Assembly: GCF_017592555.1 (NCBI RefSeq)
Contig: NZ_JAGFNS010000002.1
Location: 250,906-314,905 of the forward strand
Length of the DNA: 64,000 bases
Direction of reading: 5' to 3'
DNA from: Actinoplanes flavus
Lineage (GTDB): Bacteria > Actinomycetota > Actinomycetes > Mycobacteriales > Micromonosporaceae
A model generated the notes under the pieces. The model saw nothing but the letters and a program-made list of their open reading frames with translations, was not told where the DNA came from and did not search any database. The position numbers were made by a program, and so were the translations under genes. Positions 49,464 through 58,764 of the stretch are shown one piece after another (within the stretch, counting starts at the first letter, position 1; every line of letters begins with the position of its first letter).

Positions 49464-51643
49464 GCCGCGTCGAGAACCGTCTGAACGCGACCCTCGCCAA
49501 GCGCCGCTGGAAGCCGGCCGCCACACCGCTGCGGCGCCGGCTCGTGCTGCTCGAGATGCTCGGCGCGGTGGCCGGCTGTGTCGGCGGCTACCTGCTCTTC
49601 ATCGACCCGGTACGCCGCTTCGAAGTCACCCTGGCCTCCCGGATCATCGACCTGCTCGGCGTCGACCGGGTGTCCGGCGCGCTCGGTGACGGCTTCGTCG
49701 TCTTCGGCCCGAACCTGGAACCGGTCGTCGCCGAGATGACCGGATCCTGCTCGATCCTGAGCAGTGTCCTGGCCCTGGCCGCCCTGGCCGTCGTCGCTCT
49801 CCGGCAGCGGCCGCAAGCCCTCGCCGGTTTCCTGGCGGCCGCCGTCTTCGTCCTCGCCGCCAACCAGGTCCGGCTGCTCGGCTCCCTGCTGACCGGCCGC
49901 TACTTCGCCGTCGACGCGCTGGTCTTCTTCCACGACTGGATCGGCGCGGTCCTCAACTTCGCCTACACGCTGATCGGACTCCTCATCATGATCGGACTGA
50001 CGATGTACGACGCCCAGCGCGCCGAGCAGGACCGCACCGGGCGCCACACCGCCGACCGGCCGGCCGCCTGGGCCCGCCCCGGTCTCGGCCACCGGGTGCC
50101 GGTCGAGGACACCCGGGAACCCGGTGTGCAGATCACCGCCGTGGTCTACCGGCGGATCCTGCCCAAGGCGGTGTCGCGCCGTCTGGCCCGCCGCCGCGAG
50201 CAGCGCCGCATCGACTACCGGGTCGGCCACGAGACCCCGGCCCGCCGCGCCGAGATCATCCGCGAGCTGGCCGGCAAGGGCCTCGGCGTGCACACCGCCA
50301 CCCTGCTGGCGGTCGCCTCGTACGAAACGGATCCGCTGGTCCTGGACACCCTGGCCGGTGTGGTCGCCGCCCGCCAGTGGGAGCCGATCGCCGGCGGCGA
50401 CGTCATCGCGCTGCGCCTGTGGGCCCGCGCCTGGCTGATGCGCGCCCCCCGGCAGCGGTCCGTCGCCGAGACCGGCCGCCTCGTCGCCGTCACCGGAGCC
50501 GGCGGCCCGGCCGGTGTCGCCGTCGTCAAAGCCCTCCAGGCGGCCGGCGACCACGTGCTCGCCCTCGACGCCGACCCCGACGCGGTCGGGTTGCGCCTGG
50601 CCGGCCGCGGCGCCGTACTGCCCCGCGCCGACCACCCCGGCTACGCGGAAGCCCTGCTCGCCGTCCTCGACGAGCACCGGCCGGCCGCGCTGATCTGCAC
50701 GGTCGCCGAGGAGTACGCCGCCCTCGCCCCGCTCATCTCCGCCATGGACGAGCGGGGCGTGCGGACCTGGCTGCCCGACCCGGCCACCGCGGAACGCTGC
50801 CTCGACAAGGTCGCCTTCGCGAGGACCATGCACGCCGCCGGCATACCGCACCCGGCGACCGCCTGGACCCCGGCCACCGTCGGCCTCGTCCCCGGCCCCT
50901 GGGTGGTCAAGCCGGCCCGCGGCCGCGGCAGCCGCGACGTGATCCTGGTCGACGACCCGGCCGCGCTCGGCCACGCCTTCGCCTCGGTGCCCGGCGCCAT
51001 CGCGCAGACCCGCGTCACCGGCCGCGAATTCACCGCGGACGCCCTGGTCGGGCCGGACGGCACACTGCTCGCCTGCGTACCGCGGTGGCGTGACGAGACC
51101 CGGGGCGGCACCTCCGTGCGCGGCACCACGTTCACCTCGGTCGCGGTCACCGAGACGGTGGCCGCCACCCTGCGGGCGGTCGGGCTCACCGGGCCCGCCA
51201 ACGTGCAGGGCTTCGTCGGCGACTCCGGGAACGTCACCGTCGTCGAGGTGAACCCGCGCTTCTCCGGCGGCCTGCCGCTCACCCTCGCGGCCGGGGCCGA
51301 CGTCGTCGGCGCCTACCTGGCCGCGGTCCTCGACCCGTCGGCGCCGCTGCCCACGCTCGGCTTCCAGCCGGGCGTGCGGATGGCCCGCCACTTCGCCGAG
51401 GTCTACTACGCGGCCGACGGCACGCCGGTCCCCGACCCGCTCGACCCGGTCACCTGCTCTGTTCCCGACTTCCCCGCGGCCACGCCGGGCGTTCCCTCAC
51501 CCTCCGCGCCCGGCTCCGGCCCGGCGTCCCTCCAAACCCCTTCCCCGGTACGGGCGGAGCACAGCGATCCCGCCGGTTCCGTGGCCGCGAACGGTCCGGC
51601 CGCGTACCGGGTGCCCGGCGAGCTCCTGGCGGCGGCCCGATGA
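49460..51643 (+). CDS. Exosortase-like protease fused to an ATP-grasp ligase
   Basis: Residues 1-185 form an exosortase/archaeosortase domain with several membrane helices and the Cys-Arg-His set: Cys97 in EMTGSCSILSS, Arg138 in AANQVRLLGS and His158 in VFFHDWIG. Residues 190-335 are a basic cytoplasmic linker. Residues 340-650 are a pre-ATP-grasp plus ATP-grasp ligase: VAVTGAGGPAGVAVV, WVVKPARGRGSRDV (ATP lysine) and VVEVNPRFSGGLPL (Mg-binding Glu/Asn). The last 75 are Pro/Ser-rich. ATG 49460 overlaps the GT2 stop. The fusion implies that sorting and a carboxylate-amine ligation are coupled. Confidence 0.82.
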   Translation: MSRVENRLNATLAKRRWKPAATPLRRRLVLLEMLGAVAGCVGGYLLFIDPVRRFEVTLASRIIDLLGVDRVSGALGDGFVVFGPNLEPVVAEMTGSCSILSSVLALAALAVVALRQRPQALAGFLAAAVFVLAANQVRLLGSLLTGRYFAVDALVFFHDWIGAVLNFAYTLIGLLIMIGLTMYDAQRAEQDRTGRHTADRPAAWARPGLGHRVPVEDTREPGVQITAVVYRRILPKAVSRRLARRREQRRIDYRVGHETPARRAEIIRELAGKGLGVHTATLLAVASYETDPLVLDTLAGVVAARQWEPIAGGDVIALRLWARAWLMRAPRQRSVAETGRLVAVTGAGGPAGVAVVKALQAAGDHVLALDADPDAVGLRLAGRGAVLPRADHPGYAEALLAVLDEHRPAALICTVAEEYAALAPLISAMDERGVRTWLPDPATAERCLDKVAFARTMHAAGIPHPATAWTPATVGLVPGPWVVKPARGRGSRDVILVDDPAALGHAFASVPGAIAQTRVTGREFTADALVGPDGTLLACVPRWRDETRGGTSVRGTTFTSVAVTETVAATLRAVGLTGPANVQGFVGDSGNVTVVEVNPRFSGGLPLTLAAGADVVGAYLAAVLDPSAPLPTLGFQPGVRMARHFAEVYYAADGTPVPDPLDPVTCSVPDFPAATPGVPSPSAPGSGPASLQTPSPVRAEHSDPAGSVAANGPAAYRVPGELLAAAR

Positions 51644-52791
51644 GGCGGCGTCACGTGCTGGTGCCCTTCGGCACCCGGCCCGAGGTCATCAAGCTCGCCC
51701 CGGTCGTGCACGCCCTGCGCGCCGCCGGGCACCGGGTCACCGCGGTCGACACCGGCCAGCACCAGGACGCCGTGATGAGCGGCGACATCCAGCGCACCCT
51801 CGGCCTCGCCCCGGACCTGCGCCTGGCGCGACCGAACGGCCTCGGCGGCCTGGTCACCGCGGCCGCCGAGGTGTTCGCCGGCGCCGCGTCGTCGGCCGAC
51901 CTGGTGCTGGCGCTCGGCGACACGCACACCGTGCCCGCCTACGCCCTGGCCGCCCGCGGGGCCGGCATCCCGTTCGCGCACCTCGAAGCCGGTCTGCGCA
52001 GCTTCAACCCGCGCAGCCTCGAAGAGGTCAACCGCCGGGTCGCGGCGGCCACCGCCCAACTCCACTTCGCACCCACGGACCGGGCCGCCGCGTTTCTGCG
52101 CGCGGAGGGCGTACCCGTGGAAAGGATCTTCGTGGTCGGCAACCCGGTGATCGACACCCTCCGGGCGAAGGGCGTCCGGCCGGTGCCGCCCGCCGACCGC
52201 ACCGGGGTGCTGGTCACCGCCCACCGCGCGTCCAACGTCGACGACCCGGCCCGGCTGGCCCGCCTCGTCGACGTCGTCGGCCGCCTCGCCGCGATCGGCC
52301 CGGTCCGCTTCCCCGTCCATCCGCGCACCCGCGCCCGCCTGCACGACCACGGCCTGGCCGGCCGCCTGGCCGCACTGCCCGGCGTGACCTGCGAGGACCC
52401 GCTGCCCTATGACGACCTGCTGGCCGCCCTGGCCGGTGCCCGGGTGGTGGTCACCGACTCCGGCGGCCTCCAGGAGGAGGCGGCCTACCTGGGCGTGCCG
52501 GTCGTGGTGCTGCGCCGCTCCACCCCACGCTGGGAGGGCGTCGAGGCCGGAACCGCCGTCCTCACCGGCATCAGCGGCGACGACGAGGCCGACCGCGCGG
52601 TGGCCGCCGCCCACCACCTGAGCACTCCCGCCGAGCTGTCCCGGGTGGCCGCGCTGCCCTGCCCGTACGGTGACGGCCACACCGGCGCCCGGGTCGCCGC
52701 CCTGCTGGCGGACCCGGCCCTCGACCCGCTGCTCGCACTCGACGAACCCGACCACACCGACGGCACTCTCCCCTGGGCACCGGCGTCATGA
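51640..52791 (+). CDS. wecB: UDP-N-acetylglucosamine 2-epimerase (non-hydrolysing)
   Basis: GT-B fold epimerase of 383 aa: VPFGTRPEVIKLAPVV, FAHLEAGLRSFNPRS, EEVNRR, VTAHRASN and VVTDSGGLQEEAAYLGVP. It interconverts UDP-GlcNAc and UDP-ManNAc in the cytoplasm. Overlaps genes on both sides by four bases. It suggests that the glycan of this operon contains ManNAc or its uronic acid. Confidence 0.87.
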   Translation: MRRRHVLVPFGTRPEVIKLAPVVHALRAAGHRVTAVDTGQHQDAVMSGDIQRTLGLAPDLRLARPNGLGGLVTAAAEVFAGAASSADLVLALGDTHTVPAYALAARGAGIPFAHLEAGLRSFNPRSLEEVNRRVAAATAQLHFAPTDRAAAFLRAEGVPVERIFVVGNPVIDTLRAKGVRPVPPADRTGVLVTAHRASNVDDPARLARLVDVVGRLAAIGPVRFPVHPRTRARLHDHGLAGRLAALPGVTCEDPLPYDDLLAALAGARVVVTDSGGLQEEAAYLGVPVVVLRRSTPRWEGVEAGTAVLTGISGDDEADRAVAAAHHLSTPAELSRVAALPCPYGDGHTGARVAALLADPALDPLLALDEPDHTDGTLPWAPAS

Positions 52792-53483
52792 ACCTCTTCG
52801 CGAAGCCTCCACTGGCCGTCGTCATCGACCTCGACGACACCCTCTACCCCCAGTCCACCTACCTGTACGGGGCCTCCCGCGCGGTGGGCCGGGCGGGCGC
52901 CGCCGCCGGACTCGACCAGGTCCGCCTCAGCCGTGCGGTCCGCCGCCAGCTGGTCGCCGGTTCGGACCGGGGCGGCACCATCGACCGGGCCCTGGCCGCC
53001 TACGGCATCGGCCCCGACCTGGCCGCCGACCTGATCCCCACGCTGGTCGCCGCGTTCACCACCTACCGCCCCCGCCGCCTGCCGAGCTACCCCGGCGCAC
53101 GGGACGCGCTGGCCGCGATCAGCGCCCGCTACCCGGTCGCCTGCCTCACCGACGGCAACCCGGCGATCCAGCGGGCCAAACTCGCCGCCACCGGCCTGGC
53201 GGACGCCTTCGCCACCATCGTCATCACCGACGAGCTGGGCGGCCGCACGCTGCGCAAACCCCACCCCGAGGGCCTGCGGCAGGTGGCCGAGACGCTCGGC
53301 GTACCCCCCTCGGACCTGGTCGTGATCGGCGACCGCCCCGGCAAGGACATGGCCGTGGCAGCGGCCTTGGGCGCCCGCTCCATCCGGGTCCGCACCGGCG
53401 AGTACGCCGACGCCCCCGACGAGCCCCCGGCCACCGCCTGCGCCCCCGACCTGGCCGCCGCCGCCACTCTCCTCGGCGCCTGA
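52788..53483 (+). CDS. HAD-superfamily phosphatase
   Basis: HAD motifs: VVIDLDDTLYP (nucleophile Asp), CLTDGNP, RKPHPEG and IGDRPGKDMAVA. A helical cap lies between motifs I and II. 231 aa. Last gene of the operon, overlapping the epimerase. Likely dephosphorylates a sugar or nucleotide-sugar intermediate. Confidence 0.87.
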   Translation: MNLFAKPPLAVVIDLDDTLYPQSTYLYGASRAVGRAGAAAGLDQVRLSRAVRRQLVAGSDRGGTIDRALAAYGIGPDLAADLIPTLVAAFTTYRPRRLPSYPGARDALAAISARYPVACLTDGNPAIQRAKLAATGLADAFATIVITDELGGRTLRKPHPEGLRQVAETLGVPPSDLVVIGDRPGKDMAVAAALGARSIRVRTGEYADAPDEPPATACAPDLAAAATLLGA

Positions 53484-53567
53484 GTAATTACTTTCCAAGA
53501 GCAAGATCATCGATGCTAAGCTCCGTCGCCCCCGCTCGCCGAGAGCCGGGGACATCGGGGAGAAATC

Positions 53568-56162
53568 ATGCATCGCACTGTCCGGGCGTTGCTGTCCGCG
53601 GCCGTCGCCGCGCTGAGCGCCACCACCGTCCTCGCCGGACTTCCGGCCGCCCCCGCGCAGGCCGCGACCTACGGCAGCCTTCCGTTGACCGCCTGGTCCT
53701 ACACCGACCGGGCGCAACCGGCCACACCGAACCCGAACCCGGCCGGCGACTTCCTCATCGGCAGCACCGAGGAGCACACCGGCCGCGCCTACTTCACCTT
53801 CGACCTGACCCCGCTCAAGGGACAGGTCCTGCACCGGGTCACCTTCAACACCAGCGAGCGTACGGTGAACGACTGCTCCCGGGTCGCGCCCATCGAGGTG
53901 TGGCGCACCCGGAAGGTCACCGAGACGACGACCTGGCAGCACCCGCCGAAGGAGCTGGAACTGCTCGCCGAGCGCTCCTTCGGCAAGGGCGGCATCTGCC
54001 CCGGGGCGTACCTCGGGATCGACATGATCCCCGCGATCCAGGCGGCCTTCGCCCGGGGCGAGAAGAAGCTCACCATCGAGGTGCGTGTCGACGCCGCCGC
54101 CGAGGGTGACACCGGCGTCGGCCGGACGATGGCGCAGGCGAAGATGAGCTACGCCGCCAACCACGCGCCCCGGATCAGCGGGCTGAAGCTGGCCTACCCG
54201 GACGCGGGCTGCGGAACGCTCGAACGGCACCCGACGGCCGGCAGCTGGATGCGGGTGCAGGCCACGGTCACTGACGCCGACCCCAACGACTACCCCCAGA
54301 CCGTGTACGCGTACTGGCCCGTCGACCGCCCGGACCAGCGCAAGGAGTCCCTGTCGCAGAGCCTGAACCTCAGCGGGATCGAGGACGGCACGGTGGTCGC
54401 CTGGACCGCACAGGGCCGGGACTACGACGACGCCGGACCGTGGGGACGAACCTGCTACTTCACCGTCGACACCGTCGCGCCGGCGACGACCCCGGTGGTG
54501 TCGTCGAAGAAGTACCCCAGCGAGGACTATCCCGGCACCGGAGGCCCGGGCGTGCCCGGCACCTTCGTGTTCGACGCGGCCGGTGACGCCGACATCGTGG
54601 GCTTCGACTGGAGCCCGATGGACGGCACCGCCATCGAAAGGGTCACCGCGAACCATCCCGGTGGCCGGGCGAAGATCACCATCACGCCCCGTACGTGGGG
54701 CCTCGGCCGCATCGAGGTTGCCGCCCGCGACGCGGCAGGCAACCGGGGACCCTGGGTCCAGTACCGGTACCAGATCCGCAACACCGCCCCGACCGCCCTG
54801 ATCGAGATGAACGGCGTCGGCCTGACCAGCCACATCACGCTCAGCTCCCGGATCGCCGAGGTCACCGCTTTCGGGTACGCCGTCGACGGCGGCCCGGAGA
54901 CGCGGGTGCCCGCCGTCGACGGCAAGGGCGAGGACGACCTGGTGTTCACCAGCACCGGCCACAAGACCGTGCTGGCGCGTGCCTACGCGGGCAACCGGAT
55001 GATCGGCTCGGACAGCGTCCAGATCCACGTCACCGACGCCCCGAAGGTCACCTCGGCCGAGTTCGACTGGTCGAACGAACCCATCGAGGGCGTCGCCGGA
55101 TCGTTCACCTTCGCCCCGCGCACCACCGGCGTCGTGTCCTACCGGTACGGCTTCGGCGACGGTGTGCAGCACAGCGTCGACGCTCGCGCGGACGGCACCG
55201 CCGTGCTGGACTGGACACCGGAGAGGGGTGGCCACTTCACCATCACCGTGTACTCGGTGGACGGGGCGGGAAACCGGTCGCAGGCCACCGAGAAGTCGTT
55301 CTCCGTCATCAGCGCCCGGCCCACGGTGGACGTGGAGTCGTGGGGTGCCCACGTCGGTGACCCGATCAACGTGCGGGCCTGGTCCGATCTCCCGAACGCG
55401 GCCGGCATCGTGTACAGCTTCGACGGCGGGCCACCGCGGACCGTCGACGGTACCTACGCGTTCTTCCAGGTGGTGCCGGCACACTCCGGGGACAGCGTCC
55501 TCAAGGTGTGGGCCAAGCTGGCCGACGGCACCCTGTCACCCCCGACCGAGGAGGTCATCCACCTCGCCGACGCCCCGAAGGTCACCGCGCAGGGGCCGTT
55601 CGGCGCGGAGGCTGTGATGGGGCGGCCGGTGTCGTTCACCTTCACCGCGGCCCAGCAGGGCGCGACCACCTTCCGGTACGAGGTCGGCGGCGTCCAGCAC
55701 ACCGTCCCGGCCGGACCGGACGGCACGGCGACCGTCACGTACGAGGTGCCCGGCGACGCGGGTGACGCCACCGTCGCCGTGGCCAGCCTGACCCCCGACG
55801 GCACGGTCTCGGACACCACCACCTTCTGGGTGCCGGTGCGCAACCCGAACGTGGAGGTCTTCAACCCGTGGCCGGCCGATCTGCCGCCGGGCGACGCGAT
55901 GGGCGGCCCCGGTATCCCCGGCCAGTTCGGCTTCTTCGCCTACGACCTCAGCGAGGTGACCACGAAGTTCCTGTGGTCGGTCGACGACGGCCCGGTCCAG
56001 GAGGTCCTGTACGACCCGTGGTCGTGGGAGACCGTGGCGTCCTACACCCCCGAGCACGCCGGTGACCACACGCTGCACGTGCAGCGCGAGTTCACCGACG
56101 GCTCCCGGTCACCGCTGCTCACCGTCCCCTTCACGGTAGGGAACGAGGTGGCCCCGGCCTGA
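53568..56162 (+). CDS. Large secreted multi-domain Ig-like protein
   Basis: Signal peptide (MHRTVRALLSAAVAALSATT, cut after AQA) and 864 aa in all. Residues 35-205 resemble a DNRLRE-type module (YFTFDLTPLKGQVLHRV, TWQHPPKELELLAE). The rest is a series of beta-sandwich domains (DAPKVTSAEFDWS, RPTVDVESWGAHVGDP, DAPKVTAQGPFGAEA, about 100 aa each) with FRYEVGGVQHTV-like strands. No C-terminal anchor. ATG 53568 follows GGGGAGAA. It sits 85 bases after the exosortase operon and could be surface material handled by it, though it lacks the sorting tail. Confidence 0.72.
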   Translation: MHRTVRALLSAAVAALSATTVLAGLPAAPAQAATYGSLPLTAWSYTDRAQPATPNPNPAGDFLIGSTEEHTGRAYFTFDLTPLKGQVLHRVTFNTSERTVNDCSRVAPIEVWRTRKVTETTTWQHPPKELELLAERSFGKGGICPGAYLGIDMIPAIQAAFARGEKKLTIEVRVDAAAEGDTGVGRTMAQAKMSYAANHAPRISGLKLAYPDAGCGTLERHPTAGSWMRVQATVTDADPNDYPQTVYAYWPVDRPDQRKESLSQSLNLSGIEDGTVVAWTAQGRDYDDAGPWGRTCYFTVDTVAPATTPVVSSKKYPSEDYPGTGGPGVPGTFVFDAAGDADIVGFDWSPMDGTAIERVTANHPGGRAKITITPRTWGLGRIEVAARDAAGNRGPWVQYRYQIRNTAPTALIEMNGVGLTSHITLSSRIAEVTAFGYAVDGGPETRVPAVDGKGEDDLVFTSTGHKTVLARAYAGNRMIGSDSVQIHVTDAPKVTSAEFDWSNEPIEGVAGSFTFAPRTTGVVSYRYGFGDGVQHSVDARADGTAVLDWTPERGGHFTITVYSVDGAGNRSQATEKSFSVISARPTVDVESWGAHVGDPINVRAWSDLPNAAGIVYSFDGGPPRTVDGTYAFFQVVPAHSGDSVLKVWAKLADGTLSPPTEEVIHLADAPKVTAQGPFGAEAVMGRPVSFTFTAAQQGATTFRYEVGGVQHTVPAGPDGTATVTYEVPGDAGDATVAVASLTPDGTVSDTTTFWVPVRNPNVEVFNPWPADLPPGDAMGGPGIPGQFGFFAYDLSEVTTKFLWSVDDGPVQEVLYDPWSWETVASYTPEHAGDHTLHVQREFTDGSRSPLLTVPFTVGNEVAPA

Positions 56163-56248
56163 CCGAACCCGGCGGGGGGCCCGGCCGGGCGGGGCCGGGG
56201 CCCCCCCGGCCGGGCCCCCCCCGGTCCTCGAGGACCGGGCCGCCGCCG
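56163..56248. terminator. GC-rich palindromic gap between convergent genes
   Basis: Contains the perfect palindrome CCGGTCCTCGAGGACCGG (56221-56238), suited to a bidirectional terminator. The preceding G7/C7 runs look like low-quality assembly and may not be real. Confidence 0.5.
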
Positions 56249-57433
56249 TCAGGCGACCGCGAACCGTAGCGGCAGGCGGTCCGGTCCGTGCGTGCCGATC
56301 GGCGGGCGCCAGCTCACCTCGCCCGCGACGGCCGGTGGACCGAAACGGCGGACCAGGACCGGCAGGGCCTCCCGCAACTGGGCGTGGGCCAGCGCGTACC
56401 CCAGGCAGTAGTGCGGGCCGGCGCCGAACTGGAGCAGCGGCGCCTCACGGACGGCCGTGATGTCGAACGACCGGCCGCCGGGATAGGCGCGTGGATCCCG
56501 CTGGGCGGTCGGCACGGCGATGGTCATGAACGTTCCCGCGGTGACGTCCAGCCCGTGGAAGGTGAGGTCCTCGGTGGCGCGGCGGAACACGCTCGCCGCC
56601 GACGGCCGCCAGCGCATCGTCTCGAGGACGGCGCGGTCGGCCAGGTCCGGCCGGTCGCGCAGCAGCGTCCACTGTCCGGGGTGCTCGGTGAAGCAGACCA
56701 TCGCGTTGGAGAACTGGTGGCTCGTGTTGTCGTGGGCGCCGAAGATCAGGGTGACCAGCAGGTTGCGCAACTCCTCCCGGGTGACCGTCGCCTCGACCTG
56801 CCAGGCGGCGACCATGTGTGAGATCAGGTCGTCGGCCGGGTTCTTCGACCTCTCGTCGATGAGCGTGTCGATGTAGCCGCTCAACCCCACCACGGCCCGT
56901 TCGACGCGTGCCGCCGTGTCCCCGCCGGCGGCCAGGGCGAAGATCAGGCCAATGTCGCTGGACCAGGTGCTGAACACGTCGTGGTCGGCGGCGGGCACAC
57001 CGAGCAGTTCGCTCATCACCGCGAGCGGCAGCCGATCGGCGAAGGCGCCGGCGAATTCGGTCTCGCCGGTGCCGGCGAACTCGTCGGCCAGAGCCTCGGC
57101 CGTCGCCCGGATGAACGGCCGCAGCCCGTCGACGGTGCGCGGCGTGAACGCCCGGCCGACCAGCCCGCGCAGCCGCCGGTGGTCGGCGCCGTCGTGGTTG
57201 ACGACCATCGGCACCCACCAGTCGTAGACCGGCCCGGAGGTGATGCCGTCCCGCCGCAGAAACCCGTCGCCACCGTGGTCGAGCCGACGGTCCCGGAGGA
57301 CCTCCTGCGCTTCCGCGTGCCGCACCACGATCGGGCCGAGCGGACTGTCGGCATACCAGCCGGCGTCCTGCGCGGCCAGCACCTCCGGCGCGGTGAAGTC
57401 GAACGCCGGATCGACGACATTGAGGAACGGCAT
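56249..57433 (-). CDS. Cytochrome P450
   Basis: A 394-aa bacterial class I P450: heme ligand in FGAGPHYCLGYALA, ETMRWRP as ExxR, and the I helix LLVTLIFGAHDNTSHQF. In the I helix the usual acid-Thr pair reads Asp-Asn followed by Thr, so the oxygen-activating Thr seems replaced. Redox partners are not adjacent; the ferredoxin at 35.8 kb is of another type. Substrate unknown. Faces the secreted Ig-like gene tail to tail. Confidence 0.9.
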   Translation of the reverse strand: MPFLNVVDPAFDFTAPEVLAAQDAGWYADSPLGPIVVRHAEAQEVLRDRRLDHGGDGFLRRDGITSGPVYDWWVPMVVNHDGADHRRLRGLVGRAFTPRTVDGLRPFIRATAEALADEFAGTGETEFAGAFADRLPLAVMSELLGVPAADHDVFSTWSSDIGLIFALAAGGDTAARVERAVVGLSGYIDTLIDERSKNPADDLISHMVAAWQVEATVTREELRNLLVTLIFGAHDNTSHQFSNAMVCFTEHPGQWTLLRDRPDLADRAVLETMRWRPSAASVFRRATEDLTFHGLDVTAGTFMTIAVPTAQRDPRAYPGGRSFDITAVREAPLLQFGAGPHYCLGYALAHAQLREALPVLVRRFGPPAVAGEVSWRPPIGTHGPDRLPLRFAVA

Positions 57434-57519
57434 GCGGGACCCCCTCGGCCGGTCGGACAGACGTCACCGAGTGTGCCCTGTCGGTCACCAAGAGCGGAAG
57501 TTCCGGTTCGGGGCAGGAC

Positions 57520-57550
57520 CACCAGCGGATCACCAGTGGATCACCAGTGG
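57520..57550. repeat. 11-bp direct repeat, three copies, upstream of the SGNH gene
   Basis: CACCAGCGGAT, CACCAGTGGAT and CACCAGTGG(C) stand head to tail, one helical turn apart, 55 bases before the SGNH hydrolase start and between divergent genes. A likely binding site for an activator or repressor. Confidence 0.7.
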
Positions 57551-57604
57551 CGTACGGATGCTCTTTCTCGACCGCAACGGAGTTCCACGAGAGGAAGCAT
57601 TCAG

Positions 57605-58711
57605 ATGAGGCACAACACGATCCGCCGGCTGCTCGGCATCGGATTGGCGACGACGACCCTGCTGATGGGCGCGGAGCTCGCGATCACGCAACCGTCCTAC
57701 GCGGCGCCCTGCGGGAACCAGAGCAACTGCGACGACCCGATCGAGGACCCGATACCCGTGCCGGTCAAACCGTCGCGACCCGGTGGGTACGAGCCGCTGT
57801 ACGTCGCGCTGGGCGACTCCTTCGGCTCGGGTGAGGGCGCTCCGGACGCGATGCTGCCGTGGGTCAACGAGAAGTGCCACCGGTCCGCGCTGTCGGCACC
57901 GCTGCGTGCCGCCAAGCGACTGGCGCAGAACAACAAGTACGCCGGCAACATCCTCTACTCCAGCTTCGCGTGCAGCGGGGCGACGCTGGACCTGACGCAG
58001 GGCCTCAACGGGACGAAGGACGGCGGCATCCTGACCGGCCAGACGTCGACCGGGATGCCGTCGCAGATCTCCCAGGTCAACGCGAAGTACGGCAGCCGCA
58101 AGATCGACGCGATGAGCATCTCGATCGGCGGCAACGACCTGAGCTACGCCGACATCCTGCAGGACTGTTCGTTCGGCAATTGTGTGCCCTGGGACAGCCA
58201 GACCCGCAAGCTGTTCGCACACGACAAGCCGCGTCTCCAGACCAGCCTGAACTCGCTGATCACGGCGATCCAGGGAGACTATTACGGCAACAACCGGGCT
58301 CTGCAGGGCAACGTGAGCTACGTGTACCTGACGGCGTACCCGGATCTGTTCAACAACGCCAACGGCTACACCTGCAACAGCACCGGCGGTCTCTTCGTCG
58401 AAGGGTTCACGCAGGCGGAGAACGAGGTGATGCGCGGGTATCTCGGCGAGCTCAACAACATGCTCGCCACGGCGGTCGCCGACGCGAACACCCGGCCGGT
58501 CGTCGGCCACCGGCCGGTCTGGAAGCTCATCGCGGCCCCGGACTTCACCCGCAACGGCTACTGCGCCACCTCGAACAAGTTCATCAACACCTACAACGAC
58601 AGCATGTGGAACCAGCACGACCACAAGGGCACGATGCACCCGAACGCCGCGGGGCACCTGGCCTGGAGCAACCAGCTGTACAACTCGCTGAGCTGGATCG
58701 CCACCAGCTGA
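57605..58711 (+). CDS. Secreted SGNH/GDSL hydrolase
   Basis: Signal peptide (LLGIGLATTTLLMGAELAI) then an SGNH fold: nucleophile in VALGDSFGSGEG (block I), SISIGGNDLSY (Asn of block III) and GTMHPNAAGH (His of block V). About six cysteines suggest disulfides. 368 aa. The family includes secreted lipases and esterases. ATG 57605 has GAGAGGAAG upstream. Ends at a strong terminator. Confidence 0.88.
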   Translation: MRHNTIRRLLGIGLATTTLLMGAELAITQPSYAAPCGNQSNCDDPIEDPIPVPVKPSRPGGYEPLYVALGDSFGSGEGAPDAMLPWVNEKCHRSALSAPLRAAKRLAQNNKYAGNILYSSFACSGATLDLTQGLNGTKDGGILTGQTSTGMPSQISQVNAKYGSRKIDAMSISIGGNDLSYADILQDCSFGNCVPWDSQTRKLFAHDKPRLQTSLNSLITAIQGDYYGNNRALQGNVSYVYLTAYPDLFNNANGYTCNSTGGLFVEGFTQAENEVMRGYLGELNNMLATAVADANTRPVVGHRPVWKLIAAPDFTRNGYCATSNKFINTYNDSMWNQHDHKGTMHPNAAGHLAWSNQLYNSLSWIATS

Positions 58712-58723
58712 TCACCACCGCAC

Positions 58724-58758
58724 GCGAAGGGGACGGGCCACGGGGCCGTCCCCTTCGC
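58724..58758. terminator. Bidirectional terminator hairpin
   Basis: GCGAAGGGGACGG (58724-58736) pairs perfectly with CCGTCCCCTTCGC (58746-58758), nine-base loop, between convergent genes. Confidence 0.87.
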
Positions 58759-58764
58759 CTCCTG

